Notes: generated from the letters alone by a model not told the origin. Shown: positions 35,244 through 44,377, numbered from the stretch's first letter. The stretch is DNA of 64,000 bases from Rhodopseudomonas sp. BAL398 (GCF_033001325.1 NZ_CP133111.1:2542001-2606000); one strand, 5' to 3'. Numbers and translations are program-made.

Positions 35244-35648
35244 TCAGCGCTTGCCGATCGCGGTCTTCAGCAGTCCCAGACTGCGGCCGTACAGCGAGGT
35301 CGCGGCGGCGAAATCCATCTGGTTGGCCGAGACCTTGAGCATCTCGTCCTCCAGATTGACGGCGTTGCCGGCCGGGCGGGTCTGGAACCCGCCATTGCCG
35401 TTCTTGGTGAAAGTGTCGACCGCGCCGGGCGCGGTCATGTGGCTGGCGCTGGTGCGCAGCATCGGCAGCGTCCCCATCGCGCCGGCGACATTGCCGGTGG
35501 CGTCGAATTTCGGTTCGACCAGGTCGCGCGGCTTGAAGTTGGGCGTGTCGGAATTGGCAATGTTCTCCGCAAGCACCCGCTGGCGCTCCTGATGCCATTG
35601 CATCTTGGTGCGCAGCGCCGACAAGATCGGAAAATCACTGATGGCCAT
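35244..35648 (-). CDS. flgB: Flagellar proximal rod protein FlgB
   Basis: The 134-residue protein has RTKMQWHQERQRVLAENIAN with DTPNFKPRDL near the N-terminus and a C-terminal helix (EDEMLKVSANQMDFAAATSL, YGRSLGLLKTAIGKR). It is the first gene of the flgB-flgC-fliE-fliQ-fliR-flhB operon. A CtrA-type box lies 66-80 bases upstream of the start and a CGGCA-type palindrome lies between them. Confidence 0.96.
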   Translation of the reverse strand: MAISDFPILSALRTKMQWHQERQRVLAENIANSDTPNFKPRDLVEPKFDATGNVAGAMGTLPMLRTSASHMTAPGAVDTFTKNGNGGFQTRPAGNAVNLEDEMLKVSANQMDFAAATSLYGRSLGLLKTAIGKR

Positions 35649-35690
35649 GGCCTGTCTCCACCCCTGAACCGCGACACCGTCGCTGAGGTG

Positions 35691-35703
35691 GGCAGAATTT
35701 GCC
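35691..35703. promoter_or_regulatory. FlbD-type palindrome
   Basis: GGCAGAATTTGCC is a palindrome (GGCA-N5-TGCC) 43 bases upstream of flgB. It shares its core with sites at 35870 and 60911. FliX, partner of the flagellar activator FlbD, is encoded in this window, so a FlbD site is inferred. Confidence 0.5.
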
Positions 35704-35713
35704 GCCCTTATGG

Positions 35714-35728
35714 TTAACGCCGGGTTAA
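35714..35728. promoter_or_regulatory. CtrA box upstream of flgB
   Basis: TTAACGCCGGGTTAA is a perfect TTAA-N7-TTAA, the known full CtrA site, 66 bases upstream of flgB. In Caulobacter CtrA starts the flagellar cascade from such early genes. Confidence 0.7.
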
Positions 35729-35869
35729 TCTGCGATTAATGCGTCGCCGCCAGCGCTCCGGACCGGGGCAGCGTTCGCCCTTGGTGGGGGCCAAGCCGCA
35801 AAGCGACCTGAGGATAGCCGACAGAAGTTGTTTTGGTGGCTCGATTCGTGGGGTATGAGAAGCTTGGTA

Positions 35870-35884
35870 CGGCAGAACTTGCCG
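35870..35884. promoter_or_regulatory. FlbD-type palindrome
   Basis: CGGCAGAACTTGCCG, perfect apart from its central base, lies 149 bp upstream of fliO and 222 bp upstream of flgB. Confidence 0.5.
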
Positions 35885-36032
35885 CCGCTTGTTAAGCATT
35901 GCGTCTTGAGTTAGGCGAACCGCGCGTCGTTTGATGTGTTGTAAATTCTGGAATCCGTGTTCGGCGATGTCAAAACCACGCTCAGGACCACACGCGGGAT
36001 CACGCAATGGCGCTCATTGCCGGGGATAATCT

Positions 36033-37106
36033 ATGCCGCAGCCTGTGATTTTCTTTTTCGCCTTTCTGGCCGTCCTGGCGTTGATCGGCCTCGTGGCATG
36101 GCTGGTCCGCCGCTTCGCCGGCAACCGGCTCGGCGCCAATTCCAATCGCGGCCGGATGCCGCGGCTGGCGGTGATCGACGCCGCCGCGGTCGATGGACGC
36201 CGCCGCCTGGTGCTGGTGCGCCGCGACAATGTCGAACATCTGCTGATGATCGGCGGGCCCACCGATATCGTGGTGGAGCCCAACATCGTGCGCGCCGGCC
36301 CGATCCGCGAGCAAATGCCACCGCGCCAAGGCAGCGAGCTGCCGCGGCCGACATCGCTCGATACCGGACATTGGGATGGCGACACCCACGCTGATCAGCA
36401 CGAGCCGCAGCTGCCACCGCTGCCGGATTTGCCGCCGCGGGCGCAGCGACCGTCTTTTGCCGAAGAGGTCCGCCGCAGCGCGCCGCCGGCGCCGTTCCAG
36501 GACGAGCTGCGCCGCCCGACGCCGCCGATCCCGCCGCGCAATCCCGACCACATGCCGGGGATCATGCTGGACACGATCAGCCGCCCGGAGCCCCGCCCCG
36601 AACCGCGGATGGAACCGCGCGAATCGCGCATCGAGCCGCGCGAGCCCCGCATGGAACCGGTGCCCCGCGCCCAGCCCCGCCCCGACCCGGTGATGCCGCC
36701 GATGCCGCGGCCGCCGCGCCCGGCCGAGCCGCCAAAAGCACCGCCGCTACGCGCCGAACGCCCCGTGCCGTCGCCGGCACCCGCACCTAGCATCTCGTCG
36801 GCCGACCAGAATCTGGCCGAAATGGCCAATCGGCTGGAGGCCGCGTTGCGGCGGCCGGCCGGCGAGGTCCGTTCCGAGCCCGAGGAAGCCCAAGACGCCG
36901 CTCAGGGCGCCGCTCCGGTCGCATCCGAGCCGGCGGCGAACCGTCCGCGTCCCGAACCCCGCCAGGAGCCGCGTCCCGAACCGCGTCAGGAGCCCCGTCA
37001 GGAGCCGCCGATCGCCGCACCGCTGTCGGCCGCGCCGAAGTCCGGCTTCGAGAACCTGGAAGACGAGATGGCGTCGCTGTTGGGACGTCCGAAGACCCCT
37101 TCGTGA
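36033..37106 (+). CDS. fliO: FliO-like flagellar assembly protein with long proline-rich tail
   Basis: The 357-residue protein has an N-terminal membrane helix (VIFFFAFLAVLALIGLVAWL), then the FliO-type cytoplasmic stretch RMPRLAVIDAAAVDGRRRLV with LVRRDNVEHLLMIGGPTDIV. Residues ~100-357 are low complexity: prolines plus EPR/QEPR repeats (RPEPRQEPRPEPRQEPRQEP). FliO assists assembly of the FliP ring. Its stop overlaps the fliP start (GTGA), supporting the call. The tail is much longer than in classical FliO (~120-150 residues). Confidence 0.85.
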   Translation: MPQPVIFFFAFLAVLALIGLVAWLVRRFAGNRLGANSNRGRMPRLAVIDAAAVDGRRRLVLVRRDNVEHLLMIGGPTDIVVEPNIVRAGPIREQMPPRQGSELPRPTSLDTGHWDGDTHADQHEPQLPPLPDLPPRAQRPSFAEEVRRSAPPAPFQDELRRPTPPIPPRNPDHMPGIMLDTISRPEPRPEPRMEPRESRIEPREPRMEPVPRAQPRPDPVMPPMPRPPRPAEPPKAPPLRAERPVPSPAPAPSISSADQNLAEMANRLEAALRRPAGEVRSEPEEAQDAAQGAAPVASEPAANRPRPEPRQEPRPEPRQEPRQEPPIAAPLSAAPKSGFENLEDEMASLLGRPKTPS

Positions 37107-37867
37107 GGCCGCAGGCTCCGCCGCGTAGAGTTGTCACCTTTGTCCTGACCCTGATCGTCGCCGTAACGCTGAGCGTTCCGGCGCTGGCGCAGGACATCAG
37201 CATCAATCTCGGCGGCCAGGGCCCCGGCGGCGGCGTCACCGAGCGTGCGATCCAGCTGATCGCGCTGCTAACGGTGCTGTCGATCGCGCCGTCGATCCTG
37301 GTGATGATGACGTCGTTCACCCGGATCGTGGTGGTGCTGTCGCTGCTGCGCACCGCGCTCGGCACCGCGACCGCGCCGCCGAATTCGGTGATCGTCGCGC
37401 TGGCGGTGTTTCTCACCGCCTTCGTGATGGGGCCGGTGCTGCAGAAATCCTATGATGACGGCATCAAGCCGCTGGTCGCCAACCAGATCACCGTCGATGA
37501 AGCGCTGGTGCGCGCCGCCGCGCCGTTGCGCGGCTTCATGCAGAAGAACGTCCGCGAAAAGGATCTGAAGCTGTTCATGGACCTGTCGGGCGAACCGCCG
37601 CCGGCGACGCCCGAGGAGATGTCGTTCCGGATTCTGGTGCCGGCCTTCATGATCTCGGAATTGAAGCGCGCCTTCGAGATCGGCTTCCTGCTGTTCCTGC
37701 CGTTCCTGATCATCGACATGGTGGTGGCCTCGGTGCTGATGTCGATGGGCATGATGATGCTGCCGCCGGTGGTGGTGTCGCTGCCGTTCAAGCTGATCTT
37801 CTTCGTGCTGGTCGACGGCTGGTCGCTGGTGGCGGGCAGTCTGGTGCAAAGTTACACCGGCGGGTGA
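37103..37867 (+). CDS. fliP: Flagellar export gate protein FliP
   Basis: The 254-residue protein has a signal-like first helix (FVLTLIVAVTLSVPALAQ), then the FliP signatures VLSIAPSILVMMTSFTRIVV, FLTAFVMGPVL, RILVPAFMISELKRAFEIGF and LPFKLIFFVLVDGWSLVAGS. Start: GTG at 37103, overlapping the fliO stop. FliP forms the core ring of the export gate with FliQ and FliR, encoded nearby on the opposite strand. Confidence 0.96.
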   Translation: MRPQAPPRRVVTFVLTLIVAVTLSVPALAQDISINLGGQGPGGGVTERAIQLIALLTVLSIAPSILVMMTSFTRIVVVLSLLRTALGTATAPPNSVIVALAVFLTAFVMGPVLQKSYDDGIKPLVANQITVDEALVRAAAPLRGFMQKNVREKDLKLFMDLSGEPPPATPEEMSFRILVPAFMISELKRAFEIGFLLFLPFLIIDMVVASVLMSMGMMMLPPVVVSLPFKLIFFVLVDGWSLVAGSLVQSYTGG

Positions 37868-37894
37868 GACTGCGGGACCCCGATGCTGCGCAAT

Positions 37895-37911
37895 ACGCCG
37901 CGAAGCGGCGT
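37895..37911 (+). terminator. Hairpin after fliP
   Basis: ACGCCGC, a GAA loop and GCGGCGT form a perfect 7-bp stem 28 bases after the fliP stop; no U-run. Confidence 0.35.
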
Positions 37912-38028
37912 GGCGCGCTGCTGATCCAGGCCCATAACGAAATGTCGTATTCGCAACCGTCCCGGCTTTGCAGAGCGGCATAAAGAATGCCGCGCCCGTC
38001 CGAGGTACGGCGCCCTTTCAGGAATGCC

Positions 38029-39297
38029 TTATTGCCCCGCCGCGGTCGGCAGCGTGTTGCAGTTGCTGATCGCCGGCTTGCCGGCGAAGCGGGCCTTGAC
38101 GAAGGCGTGCGACAGCCGCTTGCCCTGCTGCACCACGGTCTCGTGATCGGCGCTGGGAAACACCTCGTACATCAACTCGGTGCCGGATTTGCACAAGGCC
38201 CGCGCCAGCGCGTCGTTGGTCCGCGGCAGCACCGTGACATCGCGGCCGCCCTGCATGATCAGCGTCGGTGCCGCGATCTTGAGGCGGTCGGGATCATTGG
38301 CCATTGCGAGTTTCAGCACCGGGCCGAGATCGGCGCCGGGCAGGAACTGATCCTTCGGAATGGCCTTGGGCCAATAGCCGGAGCCGCGCGAGCCGGAGAT
38401 ACCGAGCGTCTCGGAAATGCATTCGTGCTTCATCTCGTCGAGATGCGCCAGCGCCTGCGGCGTCAGGATCGTTGCAAGGTCGATCTGCGGATGGTTGGCG
38501 GCAAGCCCCTGCAGAAACGCCATCGCATAGACCAGCGCCACAGATGGCTTGTTGGCCTTGCTCATCTCGGTGATGCGCTCGCCGATCTGCGACGCCGGGG
38601 CGAAGGCGACATTGCCGAGCAGCTTGAATTCCGGCGCGTAGGTGGGACCGAGCGCCGCGGTGAACAGATTGGCCTGGCCGCCCTGCGAATGGCCCATCAC
38701 CACATAGCGCGTCCCGATCCGCGGATCGAGCTGCCGCGCCGCGCGCATGATGTCGAGCGCGCCATGGGCCTCGGCCTCGCCTTGCAGGAACGGGTGCACG
38801 GCGGTCGAACCGCCGAGCCCCTCGAAATCGCTGAACGCCACCGCATAGCCGCGGCGGACATAGACGTCGAGCATGGCGCGCGCCGGAGCCAGCGCGTAGT
38901 GCTCCGGCCCGCGACGCGTGTCGCGCGACGGCGCGCATTTCGCCACCAGCCCGGTGGTGCCGTGGGTCCAGGTGATCAGCGGCCAGCCGGTCTTCGGCGG
39001 CGTGCCGCGCGGAATGTAGAGCGTACCGGACACCGCGATGTCGCGGCCGTCGATGGCGCGGGAATGATACAGCACCAGATGCTGGCGCCGCGCGCTCGGC
39101 AGCGCGATCGCCCTGGGCGCGCGGCGGCTCCAGATCACGGTGCCGGGCTTGGCCTCGGGCAGCGGCGATGGCGGTGTGTAGAAAGCAAGCCCGGCCGGCG
39201 CGCGCGCCGTTGCGGCCGCCACCGGACAAGGCGTCGCGACGCCGATCAGCATCGCCACCGCGATCGCCGCCAAACCTGTTCCGAGATCGATCCGCAT
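38029..39297 (-). CDS. Secreted lipase-like alpha/beta hydrolase
   Basis: The 422-residue protein has a signal peptide (AAIAVAMLIGVATPCPVAAA) and an alpha/beta-hydrolase fold. The nucleophile elbow is GHSQGG (VVMGHSQGGQANLF), an oxyanion-type HGTTG segment is present (WTHGTTGLVAKC), the acid lies in LIMQGGRDVTVLP and the His in SADHETVVQQG. It resembles the secretory-lipase (LIP) family acting on esters outside the cytoplasm. It sits between flagellar units with no evident motility role. Confidence 0.88.
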   Translation of the reverse strand: MRIDLGTGLAAIAVAMLIGVATPCPVAAATARAPAGLAFYTPPSPLPEAKPGTVIWSRRAPRAIALPSARRQHLVLYHSRAIDGRDIAVSGTLYIPRGTPPKTGWPLITWTHGTTGLVAKCAPSRDTRRGPEHYALAPARAMLDVYVRRGYAVAFSDFEGLGGSTAVHPFLQGEAEAHGALDIMRAARQLDPRIGTRYVVMGHSQGGQANLFTAALGPTYAPEFKLLGNVAFAPASQIGERITEMSKANKPSVALVYAMAFLQGLAANHPQIDLATILTPQALAHLDEMKHECISETLGISGSRGSGYWPKAIPKDQFLPGADLGPVLKLAMANDPDRLKIAAPTLIMQGGRDVTVLPRTNDALARALCKSGTELMYEVFPSADHETVVQQGKRLSHAFVKARFAGKPAISNCNTLPTAAGQ

Positions 39298-39538
39298 GAT
39301 GCTTGCCTTACGCTTGGGGCCGATGCGCCCGATCCCTGACGGCTGGCGACGGCATGGTGATGTCTTTACCGGCGGTGTTCGTCCAGGTCACCCGTCCGAT
39401 TGGTCGCACGCCAAGCGCGTGCCGAGCCGGCGCCGTGCCGCTTTTTTGCGCGCCGCTACGTGATCCGGATCAAAGCCATCCGACAGCAAAGGCGGTAGTT
39501 GAGTGCCCTGCCGGACGATGGATCGCAGGAGCGCCGCC

Positions 39539-39772
39539 ATGGATACGCAACTTTTTGCCGGACACGACAAGCGGCTGATGGCCGTCACCGCCATTGCGGT
39601 CGAGGCCAATGCGCTGGTCTATGATCACGGCTGCGAAGAGGTCATTGCCAATGATGATCCGGACGCCGGCCGCAAGGTGTTCGCCGCGGCGTTCCTGGCC
39701 TGGGCCGAAGGCAAGATCGACGGCACCGCCGAGGAGGTGTTCGCGGCGGTTCAGGAAGTGCTCGAGGCGTAG
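39539..39772 (+). CDS. Small helical hypothetical protein
   Basis: The 77-residue protein MDTQLFAGHDKRLMAVTAIA...AAVQEVLEA is helical and acidic. The start at 39539 follows CAGGAG. It converges with the 1287-residue gene 37 bases away. No family is recognised; host-like codon bias. Confidence 0.6.
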   Translation: MDTQLFAGHDKRLMAVTAIAVEANALVYDHGCEEVIANDDPDAGRKVFAAAFLAWAEGKIDGTAEEVFAAVQEVLEA

Positions 39773-39809
39773 CTGCGGGCCGCGAACTTCACCGCCTCCC
39801 GCGCCATGA

Positions 39810-42800
39810 TCAATGCGCCGCGGTGGTCGTCACGCCTTTGATCGCCGGCAGCGTGCCGGTGGCCTCACGGTCGGCGGCCGGGATGATCGCCCTGGCGCTG
39901 GCGTCCGGGAATCGCTGTTTCATCTCGCGCAAGAAGCCGCCAAGCGTATCGACGCCGGCCGCCATCTTGGCGATCGCGCCGAATTCCGAGCTGTTGCCCG
40001 AACTCGGCATGCTGGCGGCGTTGAACGCGGCGCGGTCGTCGGGGGCCGTCATCAGCGGCATGAATTTGTCGCGAAACCGCATCAGCCCCAGCGCGTCCTG
40101 GGCCAGCGCGTAGCCGACCGCGGCGCGGATCACGTCGCCCTTTTCGGCGGCGGTGAGCGGGGTGAAATCGCGCCAGCGGTCGCCGAGATAGAGTTCGATC
40201 TGTTCGGAGGCCTCGCGCCAGCGCCGCGCCGCCCAATAGATATCTGAGCGCAGCCGGATCGCCTCGCGACCGCCGCTGTTGGAGATGATGTCGAGCGCCA
40301 GATCGTGGCGGCCGATATCGCTTTGGGCGCGGGCCTCGAGCAGCAGCCGCTGCTGGCGTACCTCGCCGGAGAGATCGGAAATCCGCGTGGTGCGCAACGC
40401 CGCGATGGCGCGGTCCGGCTTGCGGTTCATCAGATAGATCATCGCCAGCTTGGCGGCGACGCCGGCCCGCGCCGCGCCCTCGAGCCGCTTGTCGATCTGG
40501 TACTGCAGCAATTCGGCGCCCTGATCGAGCAGATCGACAGCCACCAGCCGGTCCGCCAGCCGGCGGATCATCTCGTCGCCGCGCCGCCCGATCGGCGTCA
40601 ATTCGCGGAATTCGTAGAAGGTCGCCAGCGCGTCGATCGGCGGCATGTCGTCGCCCTTGCTGCCGAGGAACAGGTCCGAGAACAGCGCGCGGGCGGCGTC
40701 CTGCGCCGCCCGCGCCGCTTCCGAATTCGGCAATAATTGGGTCGCCGTCTTGGCCGCGGCCAGCGATTCGCGGTAGCGGCCGAGACCGGCATAGAATTGC
40801 GCCAGCAGCTGCTGCACTTTGACTTCCTGCTCGTCGCCGCGCCAGGTGACCGCCAGCCGCTCCAGCTCCGGCAGCGCGTCGGTCGCGCTGATTTCCTTGC
40901 GCTTCTGCTTCAGGATCAGTTCGTGCAGCTTGGCCTCGCTGGCCGATTTGCGGTCCGATGACACGATCACATTGTGGTACTTGACCAGCGCCTCCTGATC
41001 ACGCCCGAGCGCTTCGTCGAGCCTGCCGCGCATCAGCGTCATCATCGGCGTCATCGCCGGCGGCACCCCGACCAGATCGAGATCGCGGCTGCGATCGGCG
41101 GCGCCGGAATAATCCTTGACCTCCAGCGAGGCGTGCATGGCGCTGGCGATCAGCACGCGCTGAATGTCCAGCGGCAGTGCCGTCATGGCGAATTCGACGC
41201 TCTTGAATTTTTCCCGCGCCTCGGCCCATTTGCCTTGCCGGGCCATCGCATAGGCCTTCCACAGCTGCGCGTCGTAGCCGGTGGCGATCGCCGGATTGGT
41301 GATGTCCTTCAAGGTCTGCTCGGGCCGCCCCATCAGCGCGCTGGCGGCGGCATGGCCGATCATCGCCGACGGATCTTCCTGCCCGACCGGCGTATCGGAC
41401 AGCGCCAGATCGAGCACACCCTTGGCCTCCTGATACATCCCCCGCGCCATGTAGAAGCGCGCCAGGTCGATCCGCGCCGGCAGCCGCGCGCTGCCGCTGG
41501 CCATCGCCGCGGCCTCGACCAGCGCGTAGAGCCGCTCGGTAAACGGCGCCTGCTGATCCTTGGTCCATTGGTCGATATCGAAGAACGGCCGCGTCGCCGA
41601 GGCGGCGTCGCGCGCGCCGGCATCGGCGGATGACAGCGTCAGACCGTCCGGCCGGCTCAGCGTCACCGCGCCGCCCGCGGTCTCGATCTTGACGTCGTCG
41701 GCATAACGCTGAACCACCAGGCCGTGGATCGATTCCAGCAGCGCGAATTCGACGAAATTCTGCCGCTTGATCAGTCCGCGCGGCGGCGGCAACGCGGTGA
41801 TCACCTCGAGGGCGTCGCCGGCCTCCGGGTCGACCAGCCTGTGGGTCTTGCCGGCCCCAGCCAGCGCCACCGTCAGGCTGGCATGGGCCGGGTCGGAAAT
41901 GTTGCGCACCGCGGTTAGCGGCGCCGAGGGCGACTGCCCGGTATCGGCCAGCACCACCGACCATTTGCGGCCGGAGCCGGAATCCTCGTCGCGTAGCGCC
42001 GCCAGTTGCGGGCGGTTCAGCCGGATTCGGATCGCCTGCCCCTCGGGCAACACCACCGTGCTGACGTCGCCGACGGAGCTGCCGCCCTCGCGGCGGATCG
42101 CATCGAGATTGAACGGCGCCTTGCTGTCGAGCACCAGCCACAGATTGTCGGCGCGCCGAAACAGCGCCGCCGGGGTCGGGCCGGCGAAGTTGAAGGTCAG
42201 GCGCAAACCCTCGGCGCTGCGCCGCGCTTCGACCGGATTCGCCAAAGCGCTGGGCGCGGCCAGCGCGGCTTTTGCGGGGCTGGCCGCCGGCGCCATCGGC
42301 ATCTCGGGCTGCGCCGCGGCGACAGCCGGTGCCGGCCTGTCGACCTCCGGGCCGGCCGGCGCCGGCGCCATCGGCTTCGCCACGCGCGCCGTCATGGGGG
42401 TCGGGTTGGCAGCGCCCGCGGCATTGGCCGCGCTGGGGCCGGCCGGCGCCGGCCTCATCGATTTGGGAGCGGCCGGCGGCATCGGAGCGGCATCGGCGGT
42501 CGCCATCGCCGAGGGGCCGGCCGGCGCCGGCGCGATATAGGATGGGGCTGCGGCCTTGAGAGCGACTTTCGGTTCGGCCTTTGGTTCAGACTTGGCTTCT
42601 GCCTTGGCTTCCGGCTTGGCGGCGTGACTGGCGTCGGCGGCGTGCCCGGCCGGCCGCGCATTCGCCTCCGGGTTCGGCGGCGACGGCTCGGCGCCGTGCG
42701 GCGCGCTGTCATGGCTGGCAGTGTCATGGCCAGCCGGGTCATGGCCGCTCGCGCCGGGTTCGGCATTCGGCTTGGCGCCGGCCGCCATCGGCAGCACCAG

Positions 42801-43673
42801 ACCGCCGGCTCCGATCCGGGCCCGCGGCGTTCCATCCGGCGCCTCGAAGCCGACATCGACGATGAAGTTGCGGTCCTCGCGGAACGAATGGACGTCGACA
42901 TTGCCGATCAGCGCCACTTCGACGGTGGAGGTCTGGCCATCGACCCTTTGGCTGATCGAGCCGATATTCGCCGGCGTCGCCAGCTTGGCATCCGCCAGGT
43001 CAAAGTTCAGCGGGGCATTGAACAGGATCGACAATTTCTGGTCGCCCAGCGTCGAGGACACCGCGACATCGTCGGGGGTCTCGAACACGTAGCGCACGAA
43101 GGTCGGCTGCACCGAGGTCCGAACCCGGATCGGCGGGCGTTTCTTGCGGTCGGCGCTGGCGCGTTGCAGCCGCAGCGCGCGTTCGGCGGCGCGGGCGCGC
43201 TCGGTCAATTCGCGCACCACCTCCTGCGGCAGCCCGGGCGGCGCCCCGGTCCAGCCCTCCGGCAACAGATCGATGAACAGTTGCTCGCCGGCCGCCATCG
43301 CATTGACGGTGACCTTGCGCGACAGCGCCAGCCGGATCGCCGACCCGTCCGGATCGCGCCGCGCCGAGCCGATATAATCCGCCGAGGCCTCGGGGAGTTT
43401 CTCGACCGAAATATCGACCGGGCGCTTGAAGCGGATCACCACGATCATGCCGGCGGTGCTGACGTCGGTCTCGACGTCCTCGGCGAGCCTGAACACCAGC
43501 CGGCCATAGCCGCCGGTGGCGGTGAAACTGGCCTCGCCTCTGACCGGCTGGGCGCGACAATCCTGCGCGGTCAGCGCCACCGCGAGCAGCACGGCGAACG
43601 CAAGGCAGTATTGGACCACGCGCGCATAGGCGCGCGCTTGCGACCAAACTCCAGCGGCAGCCATCCGCACCAT
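39810..43673 (-). CDS. Giant exported AMIN/TPR-like protein
   Basis: The 1287-residue protein has a signal sequence (CLAFAVLLAVALTAQDCRAQ), then beta-rich AMIN-like regions (TATGGYGRLVFRLAEDVETD, FVRYVFETPDDVAV; again RLTFNFAGPTPAALFRRADN). An Ala/Pro low-complexity linker (~300-450) with repeated PAPAGP units follows. The C-terminal half (~700-1200) has TPR-like helix pairs (ARFYMARGMYQEAKGVLDLA, QLLAQFYAGLGRYRESLAAA). AMIN domains bind envelope polymers; the position between flagellar operons suggests an envelope role in motility. A CtrA box lies upstream. Confidence 0.75.
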   Translation of the reverse strand: MVRMAAAGVWSQARAYARVVQYCLAFAVLLAVALTAQDCRAQPVRGEASFTATGGYGRLVFRLAEDVETDVSTAGMIVVIRFKRPVDISVEKLPEASADYIGSARRDPDGSAIRLALSRKVTVNAMAAGEQLFIDLLPEGWTGAPPGLPQEVVRELTERARAAERALRLQRASADRKKRPPIRVRTSVQPTFVRYVFETPDDVAVSSTLGDQKLSILFNAPLNFDLADAKLATPANIGSISQRVDGQTSTVEVALIGNVDVHSFREDRNFIVDVGFEAPDGTPRARIGAGGLVLPMAAGAKPNAEPGASGHDPAGHDTASHDSAPHGAEPSPPNPEANARPAGHAADASHAAKPEAKAEAKSEPKAEPKVALKAAAPSYIAPAPAGPSAMATADAAPMPPAAPKSMRPAPAGPSAANAAGAANPTPMTARVAKPMAPAPAGPEVDRPAPAVAAAQPEMPMAPAASPAKAALAAPSALANPVEARRSAEGLRLTFNFAGPTPAALFRRADNLWLVLDSKAPFNLDAIRREGGSSVGDVSTVVLPEGQAIRIRLNRPQLAALRDEDSGSGRKWSVVLADTGQSPSAPLTAVRNISDPAHASLTVALAGAGKTHRLVDPEAGDALEVITALPPPRGLIKRQNFVEFALLESIHGLVVQRYADDVKIETAGGAVTLSRPDGLTLSSADAGARDAASATRPFFDIDQWTKDQQAPFTERLYALVEAAAMASGSARLPARIDLARFYMARGMYQEAKGVLDLALSDTPVGQEDPSAMIGHAAASALMGRPEQTLKDITNPAIATGYDAQLWKAYAMARQGKWAEAREKFKSVEFAMTALPLDIQRVLIASAMHASLEVKDYSGAADRSRDLDLVGVPPAMTPMMTLMRGRLDEALGRDQEALVKYHNVIVSSDRKSASEAKLHELILKQKRKEISATDALPELERLAVTWRGDEQEVKVQQLLAQFYAGLGRYRESLAAAKTATQLLPNSEAARAAQDAARALFSDLFLGSKGDDMPPIDALATFYEFRELTPIGRRGDEMIRRLADRLVAVDLLDQGAELLQYQIDKRLEGAARAGVAAKLAMIYLMNRKPDRAIAALRTTRISDLSGEVRQQRLLLEARAQSDIGRHDLALDIISNSGGREAIRLRSDIYWAARRWREASEQIELYLGDRWRDFTPLTAAEKGDVIRAAVGYALAQDALGLMRFRDKFMPLMTAPDDRAAFNAASMPSSGNSSEFGAIAKMAAGVDTLGGFLREMKQRFPDASARAIIPAADREATGTLPAIKGVTTTAAH

Positions 43674-44034
43674 TCGTCGTATCTTCCGGTCAACGCGCTT
43701 ACTGTCGACGATTCCGATCGGGCCGCATGCCCTGATTTACCTCAGTGTATATTTTCGCCGTTGAACGAGCTGTTAAGTCGAACGCTCTGATGCGATCCGC
43801 ACCTCGCCCACCGGCAACCCGCGCGCGGCGTCGCAGCCAGCCGCAAGGCTCGCCCACTAGGGCATGAAAGCTGTTAACGATCGTTTAACCATCCAATGAG
43901 CCGGGCCAGGACGAAAGCCGCCGATGGTGACGTTGACACGACGTGCGTCATTGCGCCCTATGCAACCAAAGTTGACTGTCATGGCTCGACAAGTCAGGCA
44001 CAGTCGGCTCCGTTCAACGCGAGATTGCCGACCG
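43674..44034. other. Intergenic region with one CtrA box
   Basis: This is the divergent spacer between the AMIN/TPR gene and the GrlR-like gene. Apart from the CtrA-type site at 43874-43888, I see no gene or repeat. Confidence 0.5.
43874..43888. promoter_or_regulatory. CtrA box
   Basis: TTAACGATCGTTTAA is a perfect TTAA-N7-TTAA. It lies ~200 bases upstream of the AMIN/TPR gene (minus) and ~150 upstream of the GrlR-like gene (plus). Confidence 0.65.
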
Positions 44035-44361
44035 ATGCTCAAGGGCTTGTACAAGGTCGAGTTCGAAACGCCGCGGCAGAAGGCCGTCGGCGTGATCTTT
44101 GCCGAAAACGGCCGGTTGCACGGCGGCAGTTCGGCATTCGCCTATATCGGCACCTATGAGGTGCAGGGTGACACCATCACCGGCGCGGTGATCAGCAAGC
44201 GCCACACCAAGGATTCCGGCCTGCCGTCGGTGTTCGGCCTCGACGAGGTCCGGGTCAACTTCCAGGGGTCCTCGATCGGCGATTTCGCGCAGTTCGAAGG
44301 CACCGCCGCGGAGGCACCGTCGCTGGGTTTCAAGGCGGTGCTGACGCGGATTTCCGCCTGA
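44035..44361 (+). CDS. GrlR-like small beta-barrel protein
   Basis: The 108-residue protein MLKGLYKVEFETPRQKAVGV...NGRLHGGSSAFAYIGTYEVQ has the pattern G-x-Y-x-V-x-F ... GG-x-S-x-x-Y-x-G-x-Y, resembling the GrlR-type regulator fold first seen with type III secretion. Here no injectisome genes are present, so a separate binding role is likely. The start at 44035 matches the family start; upstream in-frame sequence is not conserved-looking. Medium confidence in the family. Confidence 0.6.
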   Translation: MLKGLYKVEFETPRQKAVGVIFAENGRLHGGSSAFAYIGTYEVQGDTITGAVISKRHTKDSGLPSVFGLDEVRVNFQGSSIGDFAQFEGTAAEAPSLGFKAVLTRISA

Positions 44362-44377
44362 GCATCTGACTACAGGC

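Larger units (their letters stand above)
35649..36032. promoter_or_regulatory. Divergent control region flgB / fliO
   Basis: The 384-bp spacer between two flagellar transcription units carries two GGCA-N5-TGCC palindromes (35691-35703, 35870-35884) and a perfect TTAA-N7-TTAA box. No GG-N10-GC element with good sigma-54 consensus was found in either direction. Confidence 0.6.

Noticed and set aside
35760-35900. Sigma-54 promoter in the flgB/fliO spacer
   Set aside because: The best TGG...TTGC pair (TTGGTACGGCAGAACTTGC) has 13 bases, not 10, between GG and GC; other GG-N10-GC hits lack the consensus bases around them.
42006-43790. 594-residue plus-strand open frame
   Set aside because: Arg/Gly/His-rich shadow of the AMIN/TPR gene; extends past it only through a spacer without a stop.
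44035-44361. Sign of a virulence type III secretion system from the GrlR-like gene
   Set aside because: All type III export genes in the window (flhB, fliP, fliQ, fliR) are flagellar by neighbours and sequence; no injectisome parts are present.
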